Positions 8,404 through 14,982 of a DNA stretch of 22,718 nucleotides are shown one piece after another. The DNA is from TMED14 sp041179465 (lineage in GTDB: Bacteria; Bacteroidota; Bacteroidia; Flavobacteriales; Schleiferiaceae), in NCBI GenBank assembly GCA_041179465.1, contig JBEGTJ010000023.1, positions 1 to 22,718 of the forward strand, in the 5' to 3' direction. Under the pieces are notes generated by a model. That model worked only from the letters and a program-made list of their open reading frames with translations, was not told where the DNA came from and searched no databases. Position 1 is the stretch's first letter, and each line of letters starts with the position of its first letter. Made by a program: the position numbers and the translations under genes.

Positions 8404-9474
8404 CTAGAGGCGTACGGTGGCGAACAGCGACGCATTGTAGAACTGGGGCGGAGTGCTGGACCAGGTCGCGGGCACCACGAACGGCTCGTTAAAATTCTGG
8501 CGCACTCCGACCGAGAACCGTCGGTACCCCAGCTCCGCCTGAAGCCCGTACGAAAACAAGCTGCCGTAAAAATTGCCGTTGGTATTCTCGGTTACCCGGC
8601 CCATGCCCTCGGCGCGGTAAACAATCTGGCGCGTTCCGCCCAAGCGGATTCCGACGAAGCCCCCTGCCGACAGGCTAAGGCCCTTGCCGCGTCGCGACGG
8701 ATTGATCACCAGCGACAGCGGCACTTCGAAGTACGACATCGTCAAGTTCGAGCGACGGAGCTCAACAGAATTCGCCGGAGCAACCAACTCAATCCCGCTG
8801 TTCATGGGGGGAACGGAGAGCATTTTTTGCCCAAAGTCGTAGGTGTACCCCGTGAATCCCCAGCCCGTTTTGGCCCATAAGGGCGTGCGTCCCAAACGTC
8901 GTTGGTTGGTAAAATAGATTCCCAACGTGGACGAACGATTGTTCGCCTTCCAATCCCCAACGTAAGGATCCGTAGAAGCAATGTCAACGGTCGGTGCATT
9001 GAGTAGGGTGTTGGTCCCCACAAGCAACACGAGGCCGTCCATTTTCTTCTTGAACTTCTTCTTCTTAGGCTTCAAAGGTTCAATGTTGAGCTTGAGGTTG
9101 TCTCCCAGATTGAGCTCCAGGTTCTCGATCGACTCCTCCAGGGTATCGGCCCAGGCCTCCGCCATGCTTTCGATCGCTTCAAGACGCTCTTCGAGCCGGT
9201 CGTTCAGTTCCTTGCGGCGGCGTTCCGCGTCTTCTTTACTGATGTCTTTATCGCGGATCTGCTTTTCAAGCGCCGCCATGTCTTTGGTGTACTCGCTAAT
9301 GGCCGCGGCGATTTCGGCGCTCATGCGGGCGGCGCGCGACTGCGTGCTGTCGGAGGCTTGGGCCTCGGCCGGAGCCTGCGGCATCGCCGGGGGAGCGTCT
9401 TGAGCGCGCAGCTGCGGGGCAGCCCCCGCTAAAATGGCCGTCAGTGCGACCGCCTTGAGGGTAAAGTTGACCAT
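8404..9474 (-). CDS. Outer-membrane beta-barrel protein with N-terminal coiled coil
   Basis: The 356-residue product starts with a type I signal peptide (MVNFTLKAVALTAILAGAAPQLRA, probable cleavage before Q25). An Ala/Pro-rich linker follows. A long charged alpha-helical, coiled-coil-like stretch spans about 46-125 (EYTKDMAALEKQIRDK, RRRKELNDRLEERLEAIE). A lysine cluster PKKKKFKKK (136-144) comes next. From about 146 the sequence alternates as in an outer-membrane barrel and ends in NASLFATVRL, a typical C-terminal beta signal. It resembles porin-family / PorT-like proteins of Bacteroidota, but I cannot name the ligand. The start overlaps the upstream membrane-regulator gene by 34 bases, making it the third gene of an ECF sigma operon. 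It may be a target or sensor of that system. Confidence 0.82.
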   Translation of the reverse strand: MVNFTLKAVALTAILAGAAPQLRAQDAPPAMPQAPAEAQASDSTQSRAARMSAEIAAAISEYTKDMAALEKQIRDKDISKEDAERRRKELNDRLEERLEAIESMAEAWADTLEESIENLELNLGDNLKLNIEPLKPKKKKFKKKMDGLVLLVGTNTLLNAPTVDIASTDPYVGDWKANNRSSTLGIYFTNQRRLGRTPLWAKTGWGFTGYTYDFGQKMLSVPPMNSGIELVAPANSVELRRSNLTMSYFEVPLSLVINPSRRGKGLSLSAGGFVGIRLGGTRQIVYRAEGMGRVTENTNGNFYGSLFSYGLQAELGYRRFSVGVRQNFNEPFVVPATWSSTPPQFYNASLFATVRL

Positions 9475-10157
9475 GATTCCGTGAGGTTTTCTGCCAGCGT
9501 TCGGGTTTGATTAATGCGCTGAAGCACCACGGCTGGCACGTGCACTTCAACGGTTACTTCCGCGGGCACCTCGGCTTCGCGGTATTCGGTGACGGCCGCC
9601 CAAACGTTTTGCACGTTTGCGGCGAGTTGGGCGTACCTGCGGCGCGGAACCTCCGGTGCCGGGTTTTCAACCTCTGCACTCACTTCGCGCTTGAGCAGCG
9701 GAACGAGCTCTTCCCATTCGTCTGCCTCCATGCGGGGCAAATAGGCCAATTCGAGGGCGGCACTACCGTGGCTGCTCGCGGCTAGCTGCTGTTTACTCGT
9801 TGCTGGTTGCCGGTAGCTGGCGGCTAGCTGCTGGTTGCTGGTAACTGGTTGCTGGTTACTAGCTACTAGTGACTGGTTACTCGTTATTGGTTGCTCGTTG
9901 CTGGTTGCTGGTTGCTGGCTACTAGAAACTAGTGACTGGTTACTAGGAACCCTTTGCCGCGAGGCCTGCATCCACCACATGCCCACGGCGGCGATGGCAA
10001 CCGACGCGGCGGCGGCATAGGGCCACCACAGCCTGCGGCGCTTGGGCTGGGCTTGGGGCAAGCCCTGGGCCACGCGGGCCCATGCCTCGGGGCGCGGGGC
10101 GGCTTGGCCCTCACTCAAGGCGTCGCGAAACAGCTTATCGAGGTCCTTCGGGCTCAT
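9441..10157 (-). CDS. Putative anti-sigma factor (single-pass membrane protein with heptapeptide repeats)
   Basis: The 238-residue protein directly follows an ECF sigma gene with an ATGA overlap. Its layout fits an anti-sigma factor: a cytoplasmic N-terminus with LDKLFRDALSEGQAAP (6-21) and a WARVAQGL helix, then a single membrane segment (about 46-63). No zinc-binding HxxxCxxC motif is seen. After the membrane come about 57 residues (71-126) of Ser/Asn/Gln/Pro repeats of period seven (SNQSLV-, SNQQPVT-, SKQQLAA-like), encoded by a 7-bp DNA repeat. A charged C-terminal part with no recognised domain completes it. The role is inferred from gene order and topology, not from a strong family motif. 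Confidence 0.65.
   Translation of the reverse strand: MSPKDLDKLFRDALSEGQAAPRPEAWARVAQGLPQAQPKRRRLWWPYAAAASVAIAAVGMWWMQASRQRVPSNQSLVSSSQQPATSNEQPITSNQSLVASNQQPVTSNQQLAASYRQPATSKQQLAASSHGSAALELAYLPRMEADEWEELVPLLKREVSAEVENPAPEVPRRRYAQLAANVQNVWAAVTEYREAEVPAEVTVEVHVPAVVLQRINQTRTLAENLTESWSTLPSRRSH
9775..9949. repeat. Heptanucleotide tandem array, 25 imperfect units, inside the putative anti-sigma gene
   Basis: Reading the plus strand in phase from 9775 gives 25 back-to-back 7-bp units such as CTGGTTG, CTGGTTA, CTAGTGA, CTCGTTG and CTAGCTA. Nearly all begin CTNG or a one-base variant. Three units make 21 bp, so the coding (minus) strand reads them as a 7-residue peptide repeat, about eight copies at residues 71-126. 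A net change of one or two units would shift the frame. Confidence 0.9.
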
Positions 10158-10678
10158 TGCAAACTAAAGTTAACCAAGCGGCGCTGGAGCCACTGGCGAG
10201 CTCGGCTCAGTTGGGACTTGCTGGTGGCCTCTGAAATTCCGAGCTGTTCGGCGATTTCGGCGTGGCTGTAGCCTTCGAGGGCGTACAAATTGAAGACGGT
10301 GCGGTATCCCTCGGGCAGCTGGCGGAGCAGGGCCCACAGCGCTTCGCGGTCGTGCAGCGCGTCGGTGGCCGAGGCGCCCGTTTCGGGAAGATCGGCCACG
10401 TCGACCCAGTCCGCCTTGCGCCGGCGCAGCTCCATCAGGCACTCGTTCACGGCCGTGCGGCGCAGCCAAGCCGGAAGGGCTTTGACCTCACGGATCGTGG
10501 GGAGTTGCTGGAACATGGTGGTCATCGTTCGAATCATGGCGTCTTCGGCATCGGCTTCGTCGGCAAAGTAGCGTTTGCAGGTATGCAGCACACGCGGCGC
10601 AAGCGCCTCATAAAGTGCGCGCTGCGCATCCAGACGGCCGAGTAGGGCGCCGTGAATGTGTGCGTACCATGCTTCCAC
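10154..10678 (-). CDS. ECF RNA polymerase sigma factor
   Basis: The 174-residue protein has region 2 at about 15-80 (RYFADEADAEDAMIRTMTTMFQQLPTI, then AWLRRTAVNECLMELRRRK) and region 4 at about 110-170. Region 4 holds the helix-turn-helix LPEGYRTVFNLYALEGYSHAEIAEQLGISEATSKSQLSRARQ (read as two adjoining parts). This is the sigma-70 family RpoE-like architecture used to direct RNA polymerase to a specific regulon. The start is a GTG at 10678, immediately after an in-frame TAA. It overlaps the next gene by ATGA and heads a three-gene operon. Such operons are often autoregulated, but I cannot show this from the sequence. Confidence 0.93.
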   Translation of the reverse strand: MEAWYAHIHGALLGRLDAQRALYEALAPRVLHTCKRYFADEADAEDAMIRTMTTMFQQLPTIREVKALPAWLRRTAVNECLMELRRRKADWVDVADLPETGASATDALHDREALWALLRQLPEGYRTVFNLYALEGYSHAEIAEQLGISEATSKSQLSRARQWLQRRLVNFSLQ

Positions 10679-10720
10679 TTAGTGCGGAACGAATCCGTAA
10701 AAAAGATGCCGTCCTTAACG

Positions 10721-10728
10721 CAAAGGTT
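10721..10728 (-). promoter_or_regulatory. Promoter-like box AACCTTTG for the sigma operon
   Basis: On the minus strand AACCTTTG matches TAnnTTTG except for the first base. It lies 42 nt before the GTG start of the ECF sigma gene, in the 120-bp gap shared with rnr. A degenerate plus-strand element for rnr (GACCTTTA at 10752-10759, with TTG at 10727) lies beside it, so the two promoters may overlap. Confidence 0.3.
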
Positions 10729-10798
10729 GCACGGCCCGCATAAAATTGTGCGACCTTTACTCGAGTGCAGACCCCGAATAGCTAAGAATTCCGCCTAG

Positions 10799-13222
10799 AT
10801 GCCCAAAAAAGGACCCAAGATCAACAAGGCCCACCGCTCCATGGACGCGGTGTCGTTGGCCAACCGCCTCCTCCGATTTTTTCAAAAGCGCCCCGGGCGC
10901 AAATTCACGGCCGCCGACCTGGCGTTTGAAACGGGCATGAACGAGCGGACCGGCAAAAGCCTCGTGGCCAGCGCCCTCGAAATCTTGACCCGCACGAACC
11001 AAATTCACGAAGACGGCGACGGATTCCGGCTTAAAATGGAGCTGGCCTACGCCACGGGCACCATCGAACTGATCTCGAGCGGAGCCGCCTACGTCGTGCG
11101 CGGACCCGGTCTGGACGACATCTACATTCGCCAGGGCAGCACCGGCTGCTCGTTTGGCGGCGACCGCGTCAAAGTGCTCGTCTACCCCCAAAAGGCGGGT
11201 AAAAAGTTCGAGGGCGAGGTCGTTGAGGTCGTGAGCCGTGCCCGAAGCCGCTACGTCGGCGAGGTGCAGCCCCACGCCCAAGGAGCCTTCATCCTGACCG
11301 ACGGCCGCAAAGTCGGTCGCGACTTTTTTGTGCCCAAGCCCAACTTGGGCGGGGCCGAAGCCGGCCAAATGGTCGTGCTGGAACTCGTGGAATGGACCGA
11401 CGCCGAGCGCGCTCCGGTGGGCAAGGTGGTCGAAATCCTCGGCGAACGGGGCGAGCACGAGACCGAAATCCACGCCATCATGGAGGAATTTGGGCTGCCC
11501 TGGAACTTCCCCGCCGAGGTGGAGGCCGAGGCCGCGCGGATTCCGTTGGTGTTGGATCCGCTCGAGATCGCCCGCCGCCGCGACCTGCGCACCACCTTGA
11601 CGTTCACGATCGACCCCGTCGACGCCAAGGACTTTGACGACGCCCTCAGCATTCGTCCGCTCGAAAACGGACTTTGGGAGGTGGGCGTGCACATCGCCGA
11701 CGTGACCTACTACGTGCGGCCGGGAAGCCTGCTCGAGCAAGAAGCCGTCGAACGCGCCACCTCAGTCTACCTGGTCGACCGCGTGGTGCCGATGCTGCCC
11801 GAAATCCTGTCGAACCAGGTTTGCTCGCTGCGTCCGCGCGAAGACAAATTCACGTTCTCGGCCATTTTTGCCATGGACGAGACCGGGGGCGTTCACGACC
11901 GATGGTTTGGGCGCACGGTCATCCATTCCGACCGCCGCTTTGCCTACGAAGAGGCCCAGGCCGTGCTCGAGGGCGACGACGACCCGCTCGCTTCGGAGCT
12001 GCGCCTCATGGACCGCATGGCCAAGGCCCTCCGCGCCCAGCGCATGAAGGACGGCGCCATCGCGTTTGACCGCGCCGAAGTCAAGTTCCGCCTCGACGCC
12101 CAAAACCAGCCCATTGGGGCTTACGTGAAAGAGGCCAAGGACTCCAACAAGCTCATTGAAGAATTCATGCTGCTCGCCAACCGCGAAGTGGCGGTGTTCG
12201 CCGGCGGAAAAAAGCCCGACGCCCGCACCAAGCAGGCGCCTCGGACCATGGTTTACCGCATCCACGACCAGCCCGACCCCGAAAAACTGATTGCCCTCAG
12301 CCAGTTTGTGCGTCCGCTCGGCTACGCCATGCAGGTCGACAGCCCCGGCAACGTGCGGCGCTCCATCAACGACCTGCTGCGCCAGGTCAAGGGTACGCCC
12401 GAGGCCAACATGCTGGAAACGCTTACGGTGCGGACCATGGCCAAAGCCGTGTACAGCACCCAAAATGTGGGGCACTACGGGCTCGCGTTCGACGACTACA
12501 CGCACTTTACGTCGCCGATCCGCCGCTACCCCGACATGATGGTGCACCGCCTGCTGCAGGACGCGCTCGACGGCAAGCCGTCGCCCAAGGCCGACCCGCT
12601 CGAGGAACTCTGCCAGCACAGTTCGCAGCGCGAGCAGAACGCCGCCGACGCCGAACGCTCGTCGATCAAGTACATGCAGGCCGTGTACATGGAGCAGTTT
12701 GTGGGCGAGCAGTTCGACGGAATCATCTCGGGCGTCACCGACTGGGGCGTGTTCGTGGAGGTTCCCGAAACCGCCTGCGAGGGCCTGGTGCGCCTGCGCG
12801 AGTTCCGCGACGACTACTACAGCGTGGATTCGGAGCGCCATTGCCTGGTCGGCGAGCGCTGGGGCAAGGAATATCGTCTGGGCGACCCGCTGCGCATCGT
12901 GGTCAAGGAGGTCGACGTGGTGCGCAAAACCATCGACTTTGGCGTGGCGTCTTCGCGGCATTCGGGCGGAGCCTCCGGCGACCGCTTCAGCGAACGGCCC
13001 TCGGGCCGATCCTCGGCCCCTGCGCGCGGACAGTTTGACGAAACGCGTCCCACCGAGGCCGGCAGCCGCTGGGGAAGCCCCCGCAGGCCCGGCGGTTCGT
13101 CGTCAAGCTCCTCGGGCTTTGGCGGACGCTCGAGCCAATCCGGCAAGCTCTCAAGCAAGGGCGGCGGCAAAGGCCACCGCAAGGGCCCCAACACGACGTC
13201 GGCCAAGAAAACACGGCGGTAA
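10799..13222 (+). CDS. rnr: Ribonuclease R
   Basis: The 807-residue processive 3'-to-5' exoribonuclease degrades structured RNA. Domains in order: an N-terminal helix-turn-helix-like region (about 15-75), cold-shock/OB domains (about 85-225), the RNB catalytic domain (about 258-590), an S1 domain (about 635-720) and a disordered tail. Active-site acidic residues D272, D278, D280 and D281 lie in TIDPVDAKDFDDALS; YTHFTSPIRRYPD is the other hallmark. The last 86 residues are Ser/Gly/Arg-rich and end KKTRR, a basic tail probably binding RNA. The gene is divergent from the ECF sigma gene and converges on ribF. The start ATG at 10799 follows a weak promoter-like box. Confidence 0.95.
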   Translation: MPKKGPKINKAHRSMDAVSLANRLLRFFQKRPGRKFTAADLAFETGMNERTGKSLVASALEILTRTNQIHEDGDGFRLKMELAYATGTIELISSGAAYVVRGPGLDDIYIRQGSTGCSFGGDRVKVLVYPQKAGKKFEGEVVEVVSRARSRYVGEVQPHAQGAFILTDGRKVGRDFFVPKPNLGGAEAGQMVVLELVEWTDAERAPVGKVVEILGERGEHETEIHAIMEEFGLPWNFPAEVEAEAARIPLVLDPLEIARRRDLRTTLTFTIDPVDAKDFDDALSIRPLENGLWEVGVHIADVTYYVRPGSLLEQEAVERATSVYLVDRVVPMLPEILSNQVCSLRPREDKFTFSAIFAMDETGGVHDRWFGRTVIHSDRRFAYEEAQAVLEGDDDPLASELRLMDRMAKALRAQRMKDGAIAFDRAEVKFRLDAQNQPIGAYVKEAKDSNKLIEEFMLLANREVAVFAGGKKPDARTKQAPRTMVYRIHDQPDPEKLIALSQFVRPLGYAMQVDSPGNVRRSINDLLRQVKGTPEANMLETLTVRTMAKAVYSTQNVGHYGLAFDDYTHFTSPIRRYPDMMVHRLLQDALDGKPSPKADPLEELCQHSSQREQNAADAERSSIKYMQAVYMEQFVGEQFDGIISGVTDWGVFVEVPETACEGLVRLREFRDDYYSVDSERHCLVGERWGKEYRLGDPLRIVVKEVDVVRKTIDFGVASSRHSGGASGDRFSERPSGRSSAPARGQFDETRPTEAGSRWGSPRRPGGSSSSSSGFGGRSSQSGKLSSKGGGKGHRKGPNTTSAKKTRR

Positions 13223-13223
13223 A

Positions 13224-13251
13224 CTAGTAACTAGTAACTAGTTGCTAGCCA
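13224..13251. repeat. Heptanucleotide repeat, 4 units, between rnr and ribF
   Basis: Four 7-bp units CTAGTAA, CTAGTAA, CTAGTTG, CTAGCCA fill the gap between the convergent genes. The last unit carries the TAG stop of ribF on the minus strand, and the array starts one base after the rnr stop. The units belong to the same family as the 9775-9949 array. No T tract accompanies them, so an intrinsic terminator is unlikely. Confidence 0.85.
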
Positions 13252-14192
13252 CGCGAAGCGAGCAGTGCCCGCGCCCGGTCCGCATCCCGCGCAATCTGCG
13301 CCTTAAGCGCTTCCGGCGTTTCAAACGTTTGCTCCGCACGGATAAAGTCGATAAACCGGACCTCCACCGGGCGGCCATAGCCCTGGGCTTCGACGTCCAG
13401 CAGGTGCACTTCGAGCACCGGCTCCGAATCCGTGCCAAAGCTTGGACGCACGCCGTAGTTCGCCACCCCTGCCAAGCCGCGCGGACCGTCGGCGTCGCAG
13501 AAATCGAACTCCACGGCGTACACTCCGTACCGCGGCATGGCTTTGTCGGGGTGAATTCCGCCGACGTTGGCGGTGCGGTAGCCCAGTCCCCGGCCGATTC
13601 CGCGCCCCGCAACCACTTCGCCGCGCACAAAATGGGGCCGGCCCAAGCCCTCGGCGGCGGCGCGCACCCGACCTTCAGCCACGGCCGCGCGAATTTTGGT
13701 CGACGAAAGGGCCACTTCTCCCGAAGTCACCGCGCCCACTTGCTCGAGGCTAAAGTCAAAAACCTGAGCAAACTCGAGGAGCTGCGCAAAATCGCCCTCG
13801 CGGTTGCGTCCGAAGCGGTGGTCGTAGCCCACAATCAAGTGCTTCATTCCGAGGTGGCCCACGAGGTCACGCCGCACGAACTCCAGCGACGAAGTCTGCG
13901 CAAACTCGGCAGTAAAGGGGTGCTCGACCAGCGCGTCCAGGCCGGCGGCCGCCAGCCATTCGGCGCGCTCTTCGGGCAGGGTGAGCCGCGCCAGCACAAA
14001 TTCCGGATGAATCAGCTTGCGCGGATGCGGCTCCAGCGTCAGCAAGACCGCCGTTCCCCCGCATTCCCGCGCGGCCGCCACCGCCCGTTCGACCAAGGCC
14101 TGATGGCCGCGGTGCACCCCGTCAAAGGTGCCCAAGGTCACCACGGTGGGTCCTTGGGGCACGAAATCCGAAAGCTGGCGATAAATATGCAC
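13245..14192 (-). CDS. ribF: Bifunctional riboflavin kinase / FAD synthetase
   Basis: The 315-residue enzyme makes FMN from riboflavin and then FAD. The N-terminal nucleotidyltransferase half has GTFDGVHRGH (21-30), YDHRFGRNREGD (123-134) and SSTKIR (163-168). The C-terminal kinase half has GLGYRTANV (202-210), ANYGVRPSFG (244-253), EVHLLD (261-266) and FIRAEQTFETPEALKAQI (283-300). The usual PTAN of the kinase motif reads RTAN here; the metal-binding Thr and Asn are kept. The start is GTG at 14192 (MHIYRQLSDF), which fits the family N-terminus and has a TATCTTTG box 16 nt upstream. It converges on rnr across a 22-bp repeat-filled gap. Confidence 0.95.
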   Translation of the reverse strand: MHIYRQLSDFVPQGPTVVTLGTFDGVHRGHQALVERAVAAARECGGTAVLLTLEPHPRKLIHPEFVLARLTLPEERAEWLAAAGLDALVEHPFTAEFAQTSSLEFVRRDLVGHLGMKHLIVGYDHRFGRNREGDFAQLLEFAQVFDFSLEQVGAVTSGEVALSSTKIRAAVAEGRVRAAAEGLGRPHFVRGEVVAGRGIGRGLGYRTANVGGIHPDKAMPRYGVYAVEFDFCDADGPRGLAGVANYGVRPSFGTDSEPVLEVHLLDVEAQGYGRPVEVRFIDFIRAEQTFETPEALKAQIARDADRARALLASRG

Positions 14193-14208
14193 GGTCTGGG
14201 GGTCGGGG

Positions 14209-14216
14209 CAAAGATA
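14209..14216 (-). promoter_or_regulatory. Promoter -7 box TATCTTTG for ribF
   Basis: An exact match to TAnnTTTG on the minus strand lies 16 nt before the GTG start, in the 41-bp gap with the divergent membrane-protein gene. No clear -33 TTG is seen. Confidence 0.45.
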
Positions 14217-14233
14217 TTTCCGAACTTCGCGCT

Positions 14234-14935
14234 ATGATGCTCCACGCCTTTGGCCTCGCTGCAGCCGCCTTTCGGCGCCATCCCTACCCCTTTGCGGCAA
14301 CCGGAGCCATTGCCCTGGCCCTGAACATGTTGGGCTTACTCGCCCCCGTGCTGGCCCTGGTCTCCAGCTTGGTGCTTCTGCCCATGCTGTACGTGGGCCT
14401 GGGCACCTTGGCCGAAGCCGAGCCCGGACTGCGGTTTACCCAAGCCCTCCGCCTGGCGCTGTCGGCCTGGCCGCGCATGCTGGCCCTGGGCAGCATGATG
14501 GTCCTCCTCGTCCTGGGCCTTTCCGTCGTCCTAGGGTCCTCTCTGTCGGCCCTGTACGGCGACCAACTTCAGGGTGTGGTCGAGCGCTACGCCGAAAACC
14601 CCGAGGGCCTCGTCGCGGCCCTTCGCGACCAAATTGACTGGAGCCGTTCCGCCTACGGGTTAGCGGCCTTGGCCCTTTTTACCCTGGCGAGCGCGACCCT
14701 GTTTTGGCTCGCCCCTATGGCCCTGGTGTACCGCAACATGGGGGTGCTTCAGTCCCTGATTTGGTCGGTGCAAATCGGCACTTCCCAGTTCGGCCGCCTT
14801 CTGCCTTCAGTGCTTCTCTGGGCCGTGCTGTCGTTGGTGAGCGGAGCCCTTGTCGGGCTCAATATTCTGATTTGGCCACTTACGGCGCTTTTTCATTTTT
14901 ATTGCTTCCGGACTCTAGGTAAGCAAGGTGCTTAG
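14234..14935 (+). CDS. Multi-pass membrane protein, function unknown
   Basis: This 233-residue hydrophobic protein has predicted membrane segments at about 21-57 (possibly two), 82-106, 139-163 and 189-222 (probably two). Between the second and third lies a polar loop (about 107-138, LYGDQLQGVVERYAENPEGL). No catalytic motif is visible and I do not recognise the family. Two adjacent ATG codons (14234 and 14237) could start it. The next gene, atpD, begins 47 nt after the stop and has its own promoter box, so a functional link with ATP synthase is not implied. It may help insert or organise membrane proteins, but that is a guess. Confidence 0.75.
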   Translation: MMLHAFGLAAAAFRRHPYPFAATGAIALALNMLGLLAPVLALVSSLVLLPMLYVGLGTLAEAEPGLRFTQALRLALSAWPRMLALGSMMVLLVLGLSVVLGSSLSALYGDQLQGVVERYAENPEGLVAALRDQIDWSRSAYGLAALALFTLASATLFWLAPMALVYRNMGVLQSLIWSVQIGTSQFGRLLPSVLLWAVLSLVSGALVGLNILIWPLTALFHFYCFRTLGKQGA

Positions 14936-14939
14936 GTCG

Positions 14940-14947
14940 TACCTTTG
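14940..14947 (+). promoter_or_regulatory. Promoter -7 box TACCTTTG for atpDC
   Basis: An exact TAnnTTTG match begins 4 nt after the stop of the upstream membrane-protein gene and lies 35 nt before the atpD ATG. It suggests that atpDC is transcribed independently. Confidence 0.5.
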
Positions 14948-14982
14948 CACCCGAATTCAGAATTACTCCATTCCGCACAACC

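Noticed and set aside
9775..9949. CRISPR array
   Set aside because: Units are 7 bp and contiguous with no spacers, and no cas genes are nearby.
10757..11740. A 327-codon minus-strand open frame inside rnr
   Set aside because: It is antisense to RNase R domains with intact motifs, with His/Ala/Gly-rich shadow composition.
13222..13250. Rho-independent terminator between rnr and ribF
   Set aside because: ACTAGT is self-complementary, but the stems are short and AT-rich and there is no T tract.
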